From NCBI RefSeq assembly GCF_039652555.1, contig NZ_JBDJAF010000004.1, positions 1 to 64,000 on the forward strand: 64,000 nucleotides of DNA, read 5' to 3'. The DNA comes from Parafrigoribacterium mesophilum (GTDB lineage Bacteria; Actinomycetota; Actinomycetes; Actinomycetales; Microbacteriaceae). The position numbers and the translations under genes are program-made. Positions 24,460 through 34,929 of this stretch are shown in pieces. Every line of letters begins with the position of its first letter. Position 1 is the stretch's first letter. A model generated the notes under the pieces. It was not told the origin of the DNA, did no database searches, and saw only the letters and a program-made list of their open reading frames with translations.

Positions 24460-24504
24460 CATGCTTGTATGGTTGATGTCCGATAGATCAAGCATTCAAG
24501 CTTG
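24460..24504. promoter_or_regulatory. 18-bp imperfect dyad upstream of the SatD-like gene
   Basis: CATGCTTGTATGGTTGAT (24460-24477) is the reverse complement, with 15 of 18 matches, of ATCAAGCATTCAAGCTTG (24487-24504); the arms are 9 bp apart. The right arm also holds the perfect CAAGCTTG palindrome. The dyad ends 13 bp before the SatD-like ATG, a good place for an autoregulatory operator. Confidence 0.5.
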
Positions 24505-24517
24505 TCGAGGGAGGCCC

Positions 24518-25117
24518 ATGTTCGTCATCACGGCCGATCAGGTGAGCAGTCGCACCACCGCTGACCGGGTCGGTGCCACGCTGCGGCGGGTGGGCGCCGT
24601 CTTCGGGGATCGGCTGGCCCTTCCGGCAGACCGCACTGCCGGCGACGAGCTGCAGCTGTTGTTCGCGGCGGGGTCGGACGCTCTGGAGGCGTGCCTCGCG
24701 TTGGACCGCGAGCACGGCTGGAGCATCGGTGTCGGTGTCGGTTCGGTGCATCACCCGCTGCCGGCCGGGGTGCGCGAATCGGCCGGCGGGGCGTTCATCG
24801 CCGCCCGCACGGCGGTGGACCGGGCGAAGCGACGGTCGACCCGGTTCGCGATCGCGCACGAGCACGCGCACGATGGGGCCGCGGATGCACAGGCGCTCGT
24901 GGACCTGCTGCTCATGCTCAGGGCCCGGCGCAGCGCGCAGGGCTGGGAACTGTACGACCTGCTTCACGCCGACGGCAGCACGCAGGTCGACGCGGCGGCC
25001 CGGCTGGGCATCACGCCGCAAGCCGCAAGCAAGCGCGCGAACGCGGCGGGGCTACGCGCCGAGCGCGCGGCGATCGGACCGCTGTCCCGACTGCTGGAGC
25101 GGCTGGACCGCGCCTGA
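24518..25117 (+). CDS. SatD-family DNA-binding protein
   Basis: A 199-aa protein opening MFVITADQVSSRTTADRVGA and continuing LALPADRTAGDELQLLFAAG, the pattern of the SatD family. The C-terminal region ADGSTQVDAAARLGITPQAASKRANAAGLRAE is a helix-turn-helix. The central part resembles a nucleotide-cyclase-like fold without an obvious catalytic set. The ATG at 24518 follows GAGGGAGG at good spacing, so the longer frame from 24461 is rejected. It is followed by a membrane protein gene, a pairing also seen in other bacteria. The role is unknown; the upstream dyad suggests autoregulation. Confidence 0.75.
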   Translation: MFVITADQVSSRTTADRVGATLRRVGAVFGDRLALPADRTAGDELQLLFAAGSDALEACLALDREHGWSIGVGVGSVHHPLPAGVRESAGGAFIAARTAVDRAKRRSTRFAIAHEHAHDGAADAQALVDLLLMLRARRSAQGWELYDLLHADGSTQVDAAARLGITPQAASKRANAAGLRAERAAIGPLSRLLERLDRA

Positions 25118-25244
25118 CCCGCGCCTGACCCGCGCCGCGGTGCGGTTGTGCCAGACGCCTGTCGTTCCTCGGGCATCCGGATCGGTGCCCTACGCTGAAG
25201 TCGCGCGCCGCCGTAGCGACAGCAGCGTGGGGAGGATCAGCATC

Positions 25245-25814
25245 ATGCCCTGGATGAATATCGTGCTGTGGGTGGTGCTGCTGCTCGCGCTGTACGCGGC
25301 CGCGGCCGTGGCCGTGGTGGCGAACCGGCCGGGTCGGCACTGGCTCGCGCTGCCGGCGGTGGGACTGGTGGCCGTCGCGATCGTGTTGGCGGTGTTCGGC
25401 GCCGGACACAGCGCGCCGGGCCTGGGCTTCCTGGTGGCCGCCGGCATCGGCTTGCTGCTGCTGGCGCTGGTGGCCGGCAGCCCCCTGGTCTCCCTGGTGC
25501 TGGAGTTCGCCAGCCGCGGCGCCGTGCCGGTGGGCAATCACGGCGTGGTGATGGTGGATGTCAGGGGGGTCGCCCCGGTGGAACGTGAGATCCTCCGCGG
25601 CGGTATGACCATCGGATATCTGGAGCGGCTGGCGGTGGTGGGCTCCGCGTTCGCGGGGCAGCCGGCGGCGATCGCGGTGATCGTGGCGATCAAAGGGCTC
25701 GGCCGGTTTGCGGAGCTGGAGAACTCCGCCGCCCGCGAGCGGTTCATCATCGGCACGATGGTGAGTTTGATCTGGGCCGGCGCCTGTGCGGCGCCGCTCG
25801 TGCTCTCGCTCTGA
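25245..25814 (+). CDS. Membrane protein paired with the SatD-like gene
   Basis: The 189-aa protein has about five hydrophobic spans: IVLWVVLLLALYAAAAVAVV, WLALPAVGLVAVAIVLAVF, LGFLVAAGIGLLLLALVAG, a weaker segment near residues 140-155, and FIIGTMVSLIWAGACAAPLV at the C-terminus. A cytoplasmic or external loop reads VDVRGVAPVEREILRGGMTIGYLERLAVV. GGAGG lies 10 nt before the ATG. The long open frame that seems to fuse this to the upstream region runs out of frame with the SatD-like gene and is not real. Function is unknown; it may act with the SatD-like regulator. Confidence 0.75.
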   Translation: MPWMNIVLWVVLLLALYAAAAVAVVANRPGRHWLALPAVGLVAVAIVLAVFGAGHSAPGLGFLVAAGIGLLLLALVAGSPLVSLVLEFASRGAVPVGNHGVVMVDVRGVAPVEREILRGGMTIGYLERLAVVGSAFAGQPAAIAVIVAIKGLGRFAELENSAARERFIIGTMVSLIWAGACAAPLVLSL

Positions 25815-25823
25815 GCTGGAGGA

Positions 25824-25870
25824 TCCGGTCAGTGCTGGGTTCCGGTCAGTGCTGGGTTCCGGTCAGCGCC
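25824..25870. repeat. 17-bp tandem repeat at the 3' end of the VOC gene
   Basis: TCCGGTCAGTGCTGGGT occurs twice perfectly (25824, 25841) and a third time in part (25858). The partial unit contains the stop codon of the minus-strand VOC gene. Confidence 0.85.
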
Positions 25871-26204
25871 GGTTCTCGTACACGCCGACGATGTTGCCTT
25901 CGGTGTCTTTGAAGTAGGCGTACCTGCTGTCCTCGTCGAGGATCTGGATCTCGCCGACCTGTTCTCCGCCGCCGGTGATGACTGCTTCCAGGGCGTCGTC
26001 AAGATCGTCCACGGTGATGACGACCGTCGGATGCGGCACCGTGGAACGCCGGTGGATGTCGCCGCCGATCCCGCCGCCGGAGGCGCCGATCATCGTGATG
26101 GTGGCATCCCAGTCCTCGAACTCGAAACCGAACACGTTGCCGTAGAAGGTCTTCGCGCGGGCGATGTCGTCCGCGGGGATCTCGAAGTGTTCCACCGACG
26201 CCAT
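25863..26204 (-). CDS. VOC-family (glyoxalase/dioxygenase-like) protein
   Basis: A single vicinal-oxygen-chelate domain of 113 aa: VEHFEIPADDIARAKTFYGNVFGFEFEDW at the start and RYAYFKDTEGNIVGVYENR at the end, with HPTVVITVDDLDDALEAVITGGGEQVGE between. His near the N-terminus (H6) and the terminal Glu are candidate metal ligands. The substrate is unknown; many such proteins are putative lactoylglutathione-lyase-like enzymes. The start ATG at 26204 is the only one that fits the family length. It stands alone between the membrane protein and the glycosylase gene. Confidence 0.85.
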   Translation of the reverse strand: MASVEHFEIPADDIARAKTFYGNVFGFEFEDWDATITMIGASGGGIGGDIHRRSTVPHPTVVITVDDLDDALEAVITGGGEQVGEIQILDEDSRYAYFKDTEGNIVGVYENRR

Positions 26205-26235
26205 AGCCTCAGCTTGCGCAGATCGGGCTGGGGCG

Positions 26236-26841
26236 TCAAGCCCTCTTCTTGGCGGAGTGCCGCTTGTACGGCGAGACGCTCGGCTCCCCCGGCAACCAGT
26301 AGCGCCACGGAAAATCGTCGCCACCGCCGGGGCCGGACAGCCCGGTTCTGGGTCCTGTCGCGAACGGGAGTGAGCCGCCGCACAGGTCCAACCGGATGTG
26401 GCTGGTCGCCAGATCGGCGCCGCCGTCGGCCAGCGTGATCCCCAGGGCCACAGTGAGACGGGCCGGCCCGCGAGCCAGATCGGCGTCACGCTTGGCTGTC
26501 AGTCTCCGGCTGCGTGCCAGCTCCAGGCCGTCGATGATCTCGCCGCCGCGCAACAGCAGCCCGGATGCGGTGCCCTCCGGCGAGCAGACCACGTTGGCGC
26601 AGGTGTGCATGCCATAGGTGAAGTAGGTGTACAGGTGCCCTGGCTCGCCGAACATCACCGCGTTGCGCTTGGTCTTGCCCCGAAACGCGTGCGATCCGGG
26701 GTCGTCGGACCCGTGATAGGCCTCGATTTCGGTGATCCGCAGCGACACGGAGCCTTCCTCCGTGGTGCAGGTGAGCACGCTGCCGAGCAGCAGCGGGGCG
26801 ACGTCAAGTGAACGGCCCAGCAGTCGTGTCCGATCCAGCAC
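26236..26841 (-). CDS. 3-methyladenine DNA glycosylase (AAG/MPG family)
   Basis: Base-excision glycosylase for alkylated purines. Visible family segments are ITEIEAYHGSDDPGSHAFRGKTKRNAVMFGEPGHLYTYFTYGMHTCANVV (catalytic Glu in EIEAY, intercalating Tyr in TYGMH) and LARGPARLTVALGI. GTG at 26841 is the first plausible start, 5 bp after the argH stop, and gives 201 aa. The upstream open frame belongs to argH in another frame. Weak translation initiation suggests coupling to argH. Confidence 0.88.
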   Translation of the reverse strand: MLDRTRLLGRSLDVAPLLLGSVLTCTTEEGSVSLRITEIEAYHGSDDPGSHAFRGKTKRNAVMFGEPGHLYTYFTYGMHTCANVVCSPEGTASGLLLRGGEIIDGLELARSRRLTAKRDADLARGPARLTVALGITLADGGADLATSHIRLDLCGGSLPFATGPRTGLSGPGGGDDFPWRYWLPGEPSVSPYKRHSAKKRA

Positions 26842-26846
26842 AGTCG

Positions 26847-29510
<2,664 letters not shown>

Positions 29511-29529
29511 GTCTCTCCTTGTTGTGGTG

Positions 29530-29625
29530 TTGTCCAATTGTATGGCCGGGCCCGAAACGAGTAATTGTTCCCGTTCCGGTCAGATGTTCCCGTTGCGCCG
29601 GGCACAATTAGCCGGAACGGGAACA
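29530..29625 (-). promoter_or_regulatory. argF-argG gap: argG promoter and three TGTTCCCGTT repeats
   Basis: The 14-bp arms TGTTCCCGTTCCGG (29566-29579) and CCGGAACGGGAACA (29612-29625) are perfect inverted repeats. A third, direct copy of TGTTCCCGTT starts at 29585. In the argF-argG transcript the distal arm could pair with either of the other two, as in an attenuator; as DNA they could be operator sites. Downstream a TACAAT -10 (about 29537-29542) with TTACTC 16 bp before may drive argG. No argR gene is present. Confidence 0.5.
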
Positions 29626-29629
29626 GTTG

Positions 29630-30559
29630 TCAGGGGGTGTTGTGGTCCAGCAGCCAGACCATCAGCGCCTTCTGCGCGTGCAGCCGGTTCTCCGCCTCGT
29701 CCCAGACCACGCTTTGCGGCCCGTCGATCACCTCGGCGGTGACCTCGAAGCCGCGGTCGGCGGGCAGGCAGTGCAGGAACAAAGCGTCCGGCTTCGCCAG
29801 TGCCATCAGTTCCGCGTCGACCTGGTAGCTGTCGAGGGTGGTCAGCCGTTGGGCCTTCTCCTTCTCTTTGCCCATCGACACCCAGGTGTCGGTGACGACC
29901 ACGTCCGAGCCGCCGACGGCATCCGCCGGGTCGGTGAACAGCTCGATCGACCCGCCGGTACGGGCGGCGATCGCCTCGGCGTCCGCGACGACGACGGCGG
30001 CCGGCGAGTAGTTGGTGGGTGAGGCGATGCGCACGTGCATGCCGGCGGTGGCGCCGGCGAGCAGGTAGGACTGCGCCATGTTGCAGGCGCCGTCACCGAG
30101 GAAGGTGACCGTCATGCCGGCCAGCCGGCCGCGGTGTTCGCGGATGGTGAGCAGGTCCGCGAGCAGCTGGCAGGGGTGGAAGTCGTCGGTGAGCGCGTTG
30201 ATCACCGGCACGGTGGTGCCCAGGGCCATCTCCTCGAGTCCGGCTTGGCCGTAGGTGCGCCAGGCGATGGCGGCCACCTGCCGTTCGAGCACCCGAGCCG
30301 TGTCGGTGGCGGTCTCCTTGCCGCCGAGCTGGCTGCTGGCGGTGCTGATGATGAGCGGCACGCCGCCGAGGTCGGCGATGCCGACGGCGAACGAGACCCG
30401 GGTGCGGGTGGAGGACTTGTCGAAGATCACCGCGACGGTCTGCGGGCCGGCCAGCGGCCGCACCGCGAACCGGTCCTTCTTCAACTCCACGGCGAGATCG
30501 AGGATGGCGGTCTGCTCGTCCTGGCTGAGGTCGTCGTCGCGCAAGAAATGACGGGTCAT
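29630..30559 (-). CDS. argF: Ornithine carbamoyltransferase
   Basis: It forms citrulline from ornithine and carbamoyl phosphate. The carbamoyl-phosphate motif is [14 protein letters not shown], the HPCQ motif appears as [14 protein letters not shown], and the ornithine-binding loop HCLPA appears as [13 protein letters not shown]. The 309-aa length is normal. ATG overlaps the argD stop by 4 bp. Confidence 0.96.
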   Translation of the reverse strand: MTRHFLRDDDLSQDEQTAILDLAVELKKDRFAVRPLAGPQTVAVIFDKSSTRTRVSFAVGIADLGGVPLIISTASSQLGGKETATDTARVLERQVAAIAWRTYGQAGLEEMALGTTVPVINALTDDFHPCQLLADLLTIREHRGRLAGMTVTFLGDGACNMAQSYLLAGATAGMHVRIASPTNYSPAAVVVADAEAIAARTGGSIELFTDPADAVGGSDVVVTDTWVSMGKEKEKAQRLTTLDSYQVDAELMALAKPDALFLHCLPADRGFEVTAEVIDGPQSVVWDEAENRLHAQKALMVWLLDHNTP

Positions 30560-31782
30560 GCCACAGCCTCCAGGGCCTCGCCGAACAGGGTGAGAAATTC
30601 GTCGAGCTCGGCGTCGCCGACGATCAGTGGCGGGGCCAGGCGGATGGTGGACGGATTGGGCGCGTTGACGATCAGGCCGCGGCGCATCGCCTCCGCGGCG
30701 ATCTCCTTCGAGACCGGACGGTTCAGGGCGACGCCTCGGAGCAGGCCGCGGCCGCGCACGCCGGCCACGAGCGGTGAGCCGAGCCCGAGGATCCGCTCCT
30801 GCAACTGCTGGCCGCGGCGGTGAGCGTTGCCGAGCAGGTCGGCTGCTTCGATCTCGCCCAGGACCGCGTTCGCCGCGGCGGCGGCCAGCGGGTTGCCGCC
30901 GAACGTGGTGCCGTGCTGGCCGGGGGTGAACGGAGTGGTGGCGCCGCCGAACGTGATGAGGGCGCCCATCGGCACCCCGCCGGCGATGCCCTTGGCCAGG
31001 GCGACCGCGTCCGGCGTGATGCCGTCACGCTGGAAGGCGAACCAGGTTCCGGTGCGGCCGACGCCGGTTTGGATTTCGTCGAGGATGAGCAGTGCTCCGT
31101 GGGCGGCGGTGAGTTCCCTGGCGCGCTGCAGGAACCCGTCCGGGAGGTCGAGCACGCCCGCCTCGCCCTGGATGGGCTCAACGAACAGCGCGGCGACGCG
31201 GTCGTCGATGGCGGCCTCCAGCGCCTCAAGGGTCGCGGGGATGTGCTCAATGCCGGGCACCAACGGTTCGAACGGCTGACGGTAGGCGTCCTTGGCGGTC
31301 AGTGTGACAGCCCCCATGGTGCGCCCGTGGAACGCGTCATCCAGGGCGAGGATCCGGGTGCGGGTGCCGTCGCCCCGGTTCAGCCTGGCCAGTTTGAACG
31401 CTCCTTCGATCGCCTCCGTTCCGGAGTTGCTGAAGAACACGCGACCGTCCGGGCCGGCGCCGGAGAGGCGGAGCAGCCGTTCCGCGAGTTCGATCTGGGG
31501 CTCACTTGCGAAGTAATTGCTCACGTGTACCAGGGAGCCGACCTGGCGGCTCACCGCCTCCACCAGAACGGGATGCGCGTGGCCGAGCACGTTGACCGCG
31601 ATGCCGCCCAGGAAATCCAGGTACTTCTTGCCGGTCTCATCCCAGACGTAGCACCCTTCGCCGCGCACCAGCAACGCCAGAGGCACGGAGAAGGTGTCCA
31701 TGAGGGACGCCGCGTAGCGGTCGCGCCAGGGCAGCGCCGTGGCGACCGCAGCGGCCCGCCCGGTTTGAACGTTGTTGCTCAC
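30556..31782 (-). CDS. argD: Acetylornithine aminotransferase
   Basis: A class III PLP-dependent aminotransferase. It contains the phosphate loop [18 protein letters not shown], the cofactor Asp in [15 protein letters not shown], and the Schiff-base Lys in [16 protein letters not shown]. The GTG start lies 30 bp after argB. The 408-aa length is normal. It transfers the amino group to N-acetylglutamate semialdehyde and may also serve in lysine synthesis, as known for ArgD. Confidence 0.94.
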   Translation of the reverse strand: MSNNVQTGRAAAVATALPWRDRYAASLMDTFSVPLALLVRGEGCYVWDETGKKYLDFLGGIAVNVLGHAHPVLVEAVSRQVGSLVHVSNYFASEPQIELAERLLRLSGAGPDGRVFFSNSGTEAIEGAFKLARLNRGDGTRTRILALDDAFHGRTMGAVTLTAKDAYRQPFEPLVPGIEHIPATLEALEAAIDDRVAALFVEPIQGEAGVLDLPDGFLQRARELTAAHGALLILDEIQTGVGRTGTWFAFQRDGITPDAVALAKGIAGGVPMGALITFGGATTPFTPGQHGTTFGGNPLAAAAANAVLGEIEAADLLGNAHRRGQQLQERILGLGSPLVAGVRGRGLLRGVALNRPVSKEIAAEAMRRGLIVNAPNPSTIRLAPPLIVGDAELDEFLTLFGEALEAVA

Positions 31783-31812
31783 AGTTGTGTCTTCCTCATC
31801 TGTTCTGTGCGG

Positions 31813-32652
31813 TCAGCGTGCGGCCGGCTCGATGGTGGTGCCGCCGACGCCGAACGGTTCTCGCAGCAGGGCGTGGCTTTTCGTGCCGTCGATGATGGCC
31901 GCGTGACCGACGCCGCCGCGCACCGCATCCAGGCAGGCGCGCACCTTCGGGATCATGCCGGACGTCATCGTGGGCAGCAGCGCCTCGAGTTCCAGGGTAT
32001 CAATCCGGGACACCAGCGAATCGCGGTTCGGCCAGTTCCGGTACAGGCCGGGAACGTCGGTGAGCACCAGCAGCCAGCTCGCCTGCAGTGCGATGGCCAC
32101 CGCCGACGCCGCGGCATCCGCGTTGACGTTGAGGCTGTGGCCCGGATGCGCGCGATCCGGGGCGATCGAGGACACCACGGGGATGCGGCCGGCATCCAGC
32201 AGCGCCACGATGGGCGCCGGGTTGACCTCGTCGATGTCGCCGACGTGGCCCAGGTCGACCTCGCGGCCATCGACCACCACGCCGCGACGCCGGCCGGTGA
32301 ACAGCGACTCGTGCTCCCCCGACACGGACCTGGCGTAGTCGCCGTGCGCGTTGATCAGCGCGGTCAGCTCGCCGCTGACCTCGTCGGCGAGCACATCGTG
32401 CACCACCTGGATGGCCTCCGTGCTGGTGAAGCGATAGCCGCCCCGGAATTCGGTGGGGATCCCGGCGCGCTGCAGCGCCGCGGAGATCTGCGGTCCACCG
32501 CCGTGCACCACGACAGGGCGGATTCCGGCGTGCAGCAACGCCACCATGTCCGCGGCGAAGTCGCGCTTGAGCGCGTCGTCGACCATGGCGTTCCCGCCGA
32601 ACTTCACGACGACGGTGTCGCCGCGGTGGTGCTGCAACCAGTTGTCGCCCAT
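31813..32652 (-). CDS. argB: Acetylglutamate kinase
   Basis: An amino-acid kinase family protein: VVVKFGGNAMVDD at the N-terminus, VVVHGGGPQISAALQRAG for substrate binding, and SLNVNADAAASAVAIALQA. A lysine-rich final segment closes the ATP site. The ATG overlaps the argJ TGA as TGATG. The enzyme is usually the arginine-feedback step in bacteria with an acetyl cycle through ArgJ; that is inference here. The 279-aa length is slightly short but complete. Confidence 0.95.
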   Translation of the reverse strand: MGDNWLQHHRGDTVVVKFGGNAMVDDALKRDFAADMVALLHAGIRPVVVHGGGPQISAALQRAGIPTEFRGGYRFTSTEAIQVVHDVLADEVSGELTALINAHGDYARSVSGEHESLFTGRRRGVVVDGREVDLGHVGDIDEVNPAPIVALLDAGRIPVVSSIAPDRAHPGHSLNVNADAAASAVAIALQASWLLVLTDVPGLYRNWPNRDSLVSRIDTLELEALLPTMTSGMIPKVRACLDAVRGGVGHAAIIDGTKSHALLREPFGVGGTTIEPAAR

Positions 32653-33818
32653 CAGCTGGCGTATGCGCTGTTCTCGTGCACGTAATCGTGGGTGAGGTCA
32701 TTGGTCAGGATGCTGGCCTGCTCGCTGCCGACACCGAGGTCGATCAGCACGTGCGCGGCACGCGGAGTGAGGTCCACGAGCTCGCGCGGCTGGTCCGGCC
32801 CGCCGGCCCGGCAGACCCGGATCCCGTTGATCGTCACGTCGATGCCGTACGGGTCGAAGGCGGCCGAGGTAGTGCCGACCGACGCCAGTACCCTGCCCCA
32901 GTTGGGGTCGTTGCCGAAGATCGCCGTCTTGAACAGGTTGCTGCGTGCGACCGCGCGGCCGACCTGCACGGCGTCGTCCTCGGTCGCCGCGTTCACCACC
33001 TCGATGGTGATGTCGTGGGAGGCGCCCTCGGCATCCTGCTGCAACTCCTGCGCCAGGCTCTGGCAGGCCTCGATGAGCGCGTCGGTGAACTCCTGCGCGT
33101 GCGGCGCGATGCCGGATGCGCCGGAGGCCAGCAGGGCAACGGTGTCGTTGGTGGACATGCAGCCGTCTGAGTCGAGCCGGTCGAAGGTGACCCTGGTGGC
33201 GGATCGCAGCGCCGCGTCCAGCGCTTCGGCTGGCAGGTCCGCGTCGGTGGTGAGCACGACGAGCATCGTGGCCAGTCCGGGTGCGAGCATGCCGGCACCC
33301 TTGGCCATCGCGCCGATCGACCAGCCGTCCCGCTGCACCACGGTCTCTTTCGGGTGCGTGTCTGTGGTCATGATAGCCAGCGCCGCGTCGTGTCCACCGC
33401 CGTCCGCCGCGGCGCCCTGCACGAGGGCGTCGCGGGCGCTGGCGAGGCCGGCTTCGATCTTGGCCAGGTCCAGTTGCTCGCCGATCAGCCCGGTGGAGCA
33501 GACCAGGATGTCGGCGGAGGAGACATCCAAAAGCTCGGCGGCGAGTTCTGCGGTGCGGTGCGTGGCCTGGAAGCCCTGGGTGCCGGTGTAGCAGTTGGCG
33601 CCGCCGGAGTTGAGCACGATCGCCGAGACGACGCCGTCGCCGATCACCTGCTGCGACCACAGCACCGGGTTCGCCTTGGCCCGGTTGCTGGTGAACACGG
33701 CGGCGCCCGCCTGCCGGGGGCCCCGGTTCAGCACGATGGCGAGGTCTTTGCCGCCGCCGGCCTTCAGCCCGCAGGCCACTCCGGTCGCCACGAATCCCTG
33801 GGGGACGCTCACGCTCAC
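32652..33818 (-). CDS. argJ: Bifunctional ornithine acetyltransferase / N-acetylglutamate synthase
   Basis: It recycles the acetyl group between ornithine and glutamate. The self-cleavage nucleophile Thr lies in [20 protein letters not shown] (A-T-M-L), and [24 protein letters not shown] follows. GTG at 33818 overlaps the argC TGA as GTGA; the frame is open further upstream in argC but the protein starts at VSVSVPQGF. 388 aa. Whether it is mono- or bifunctional cannot be told from sequence. No argA is seen in the window. Confidence 0.94.
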   Translation of the reverse strand: MSVSVPQGFVATGVACGLKAGGGKDLAIVLNRGPRQAGAAVFTSNRAKANPVLWSQQVIGDGVVSAIVLNSGGANCYTGTQGFQATHRTAELAAELLDVSSADILVCSTGLIGEQLDLAKIEAGLASARDALVQGAAADGGGHDAALAIMTTDTHPKETVVQRDGWSIGAMAKGAGMLAPGLATMLVVLTTDADLPAEALDAALRSATRVTFDRLDSDGCMSTNDTVALLASGASGIAPHAQEFTDALIEACQSLAQELQQDAEGASHDITIEVVNAATEDDAVQVGRAVARSNLFKTAIFGNDPNWGRVLASVGTTSAAFDPYGIDVTINGIRVCRAGGPDQPRELVDLTPRAAHVLIDLGVGSEQASILTNDLTHDYVHENSAYAS

Positions 33819-34861
33819 GGCGCGACTCCGTTCACGCTGAGGCTCTCGGTTTCGTCGAACCCGAGGGCGATGTTGAGGCATTGGACGGCGGCACCGGCCG
33901 TGCCCTTGGTGAGGTTGTCGATGGCGGACACCGCAATGACCCGCCCGGCGGACTCGTCGACGGTCACGCCGACCAGCGCGGTGTTGGCGCCCAGGGTGTC
34001 CCCGCTGGTCGGGAACCTGCCATCCGGCAGCAGCTGCACGAACGGTTCGTCAGCGTAGGCGCTCTCCCAGGCCGCGCGCACTTCGGCGGCGCCGGCCCCG
34101 GCGGTCAGCTTCGCCGTGGTGGTCGCGAGGATGCCGCGGGACATCGGTACCAGGATCGGGGTGAAGGAGAGGCTCACGTCGGTGCCGCCGGCGGCACGGA
34201 GGTTTTGGCGTACCTCGGGCGTATGGCGATGGATCCCGCCCACGGCGTACGCGCGGGCCGAGCCGTGCAGTTCACTGGCGAGCAGTTCCGTTGTGGCCTT
34301 CTTGCCGGCGCCGGAGGCACCGACCGCCAGCACGGCGACGATGTCCTGGGCGCTGACCACGCCGGCGGCGACGCCAGGCGCGACACCCAGGGTCATGGCC
34401 GTGACGTTGCATCCCGGAACGGCGATCCGCGTCGCGCCGACGAGTTTCTCGCGCTGGCGGGAGCCGTCCGCCAGCATCAACTCCGGCAGCCCGTAGGTCC
34501 AGGCGCCGTAGTAGTGGCCGCCGTAAAAGGCGTCCCAGTCGGCGCTGCTGGTGAGCCGGTGGTCGGCGCCGCAGTCCACCACGACGGTGTCGGCGGGCAG
34601 CGTTTCGGCCAGCTCCCCGGATTTGCCGTGCGGCAACGCGAGGAAGACGACGTCGTGACCGGCCAGGGTTTCGGCGGTCGTTTCCTTCAGGATGAGGCCG
34701 CGGTAGGAGCGCAGGTGCGGATGCACCGCCAGCAACTCCTGCCCGGCGTTACCGAACGCCGTGACGGTCGTCACGTCGAGGTCAGGATGCTGGGCGAGCA
34801 GACGCAATAATTCGCCGCCTGCGTAGCCGCTGGCGCCGGCTACGGCAACGGAAAGGGACAT
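33815..34861 (-). CDS. argC: N-acetyl-gamma-glutamyl-phosphate reductase
   Basis: The N-terminal Rossmann motif is [18 protein letters not shown]. The catalytic Cys is in [16 protein letters not shown], with [11 protein letters not shown] downstream. It is first of argCJBDF(GH), and reads from a TAGGCT -10 box only 6 bp before the ATG, so it is probably leaderless. The 348-aa length is normal. Confidence 0.95.
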   Translation of the reverse strand: MSLSVAVAGASGYAGGELLRLLAQHPDLDVTTVTAFGNAGQELLAVHPHLRSYRGLILKETTAETLAGHDVVFLALPHGKSGELAETLPADTVVVDCGADHRLTSSADWDAFYGGHYYGAWTYGLPELMLADGSRQREKLVGATRIAVPGCNVTAMTLGVAPGVAAGVVSAQDIVAVLAVGASGAGKKATTELLASELHGSARAYAVGGIHRHTPEVRQNLRAAGGTDVSLSFTPILVPMSRGILATTTAKLTAGAGAAEVRAAWESAYADEPFVQLLPDGRFPTSGDTLGANTALVGVTVDESAGRVIAVSAIDNLTKGTAGAAVQCLNIALGFDETESLSVNGVAP

Positions 34862-34867
34862 GTTTTA

Positions 34868-34873
34868 AGCCTA
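34868..34873 (-). promoter_or_regulatory. -10 element TAGGCT for the arg operon
   Basis: It lies 6 bp before the argC ATG on the minus strand, with no ribosome binding site between them. I see no obvious ARG-box palindrome in the 68-bp gap to pheT. Confidence 0.45.
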
Positions 34874-34929
34874 CCGTGCCGATGCTGCTTGGGCAGTCGC
34901 GTGACAGGCGCCCCGCGCAGACGCGCAAT

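Noticed and set aside
24573..25814. A 413-residue frame joining the SatD-like region to the membrane protein
   Set aside because: It runs out of frame with the SatD-like protein; its N-terminal part is Arg/Cys-rich nonsense. The membrane protein has its own GGAGG and ATG at 25245.
30820..32685. A 621-codon open frame opposite argD and argB
   Set aside because: It is antisense to two clear enzymes and is explained by high GC content. The same holds for the 588-codon frame opposite pyrG (8474-10240).
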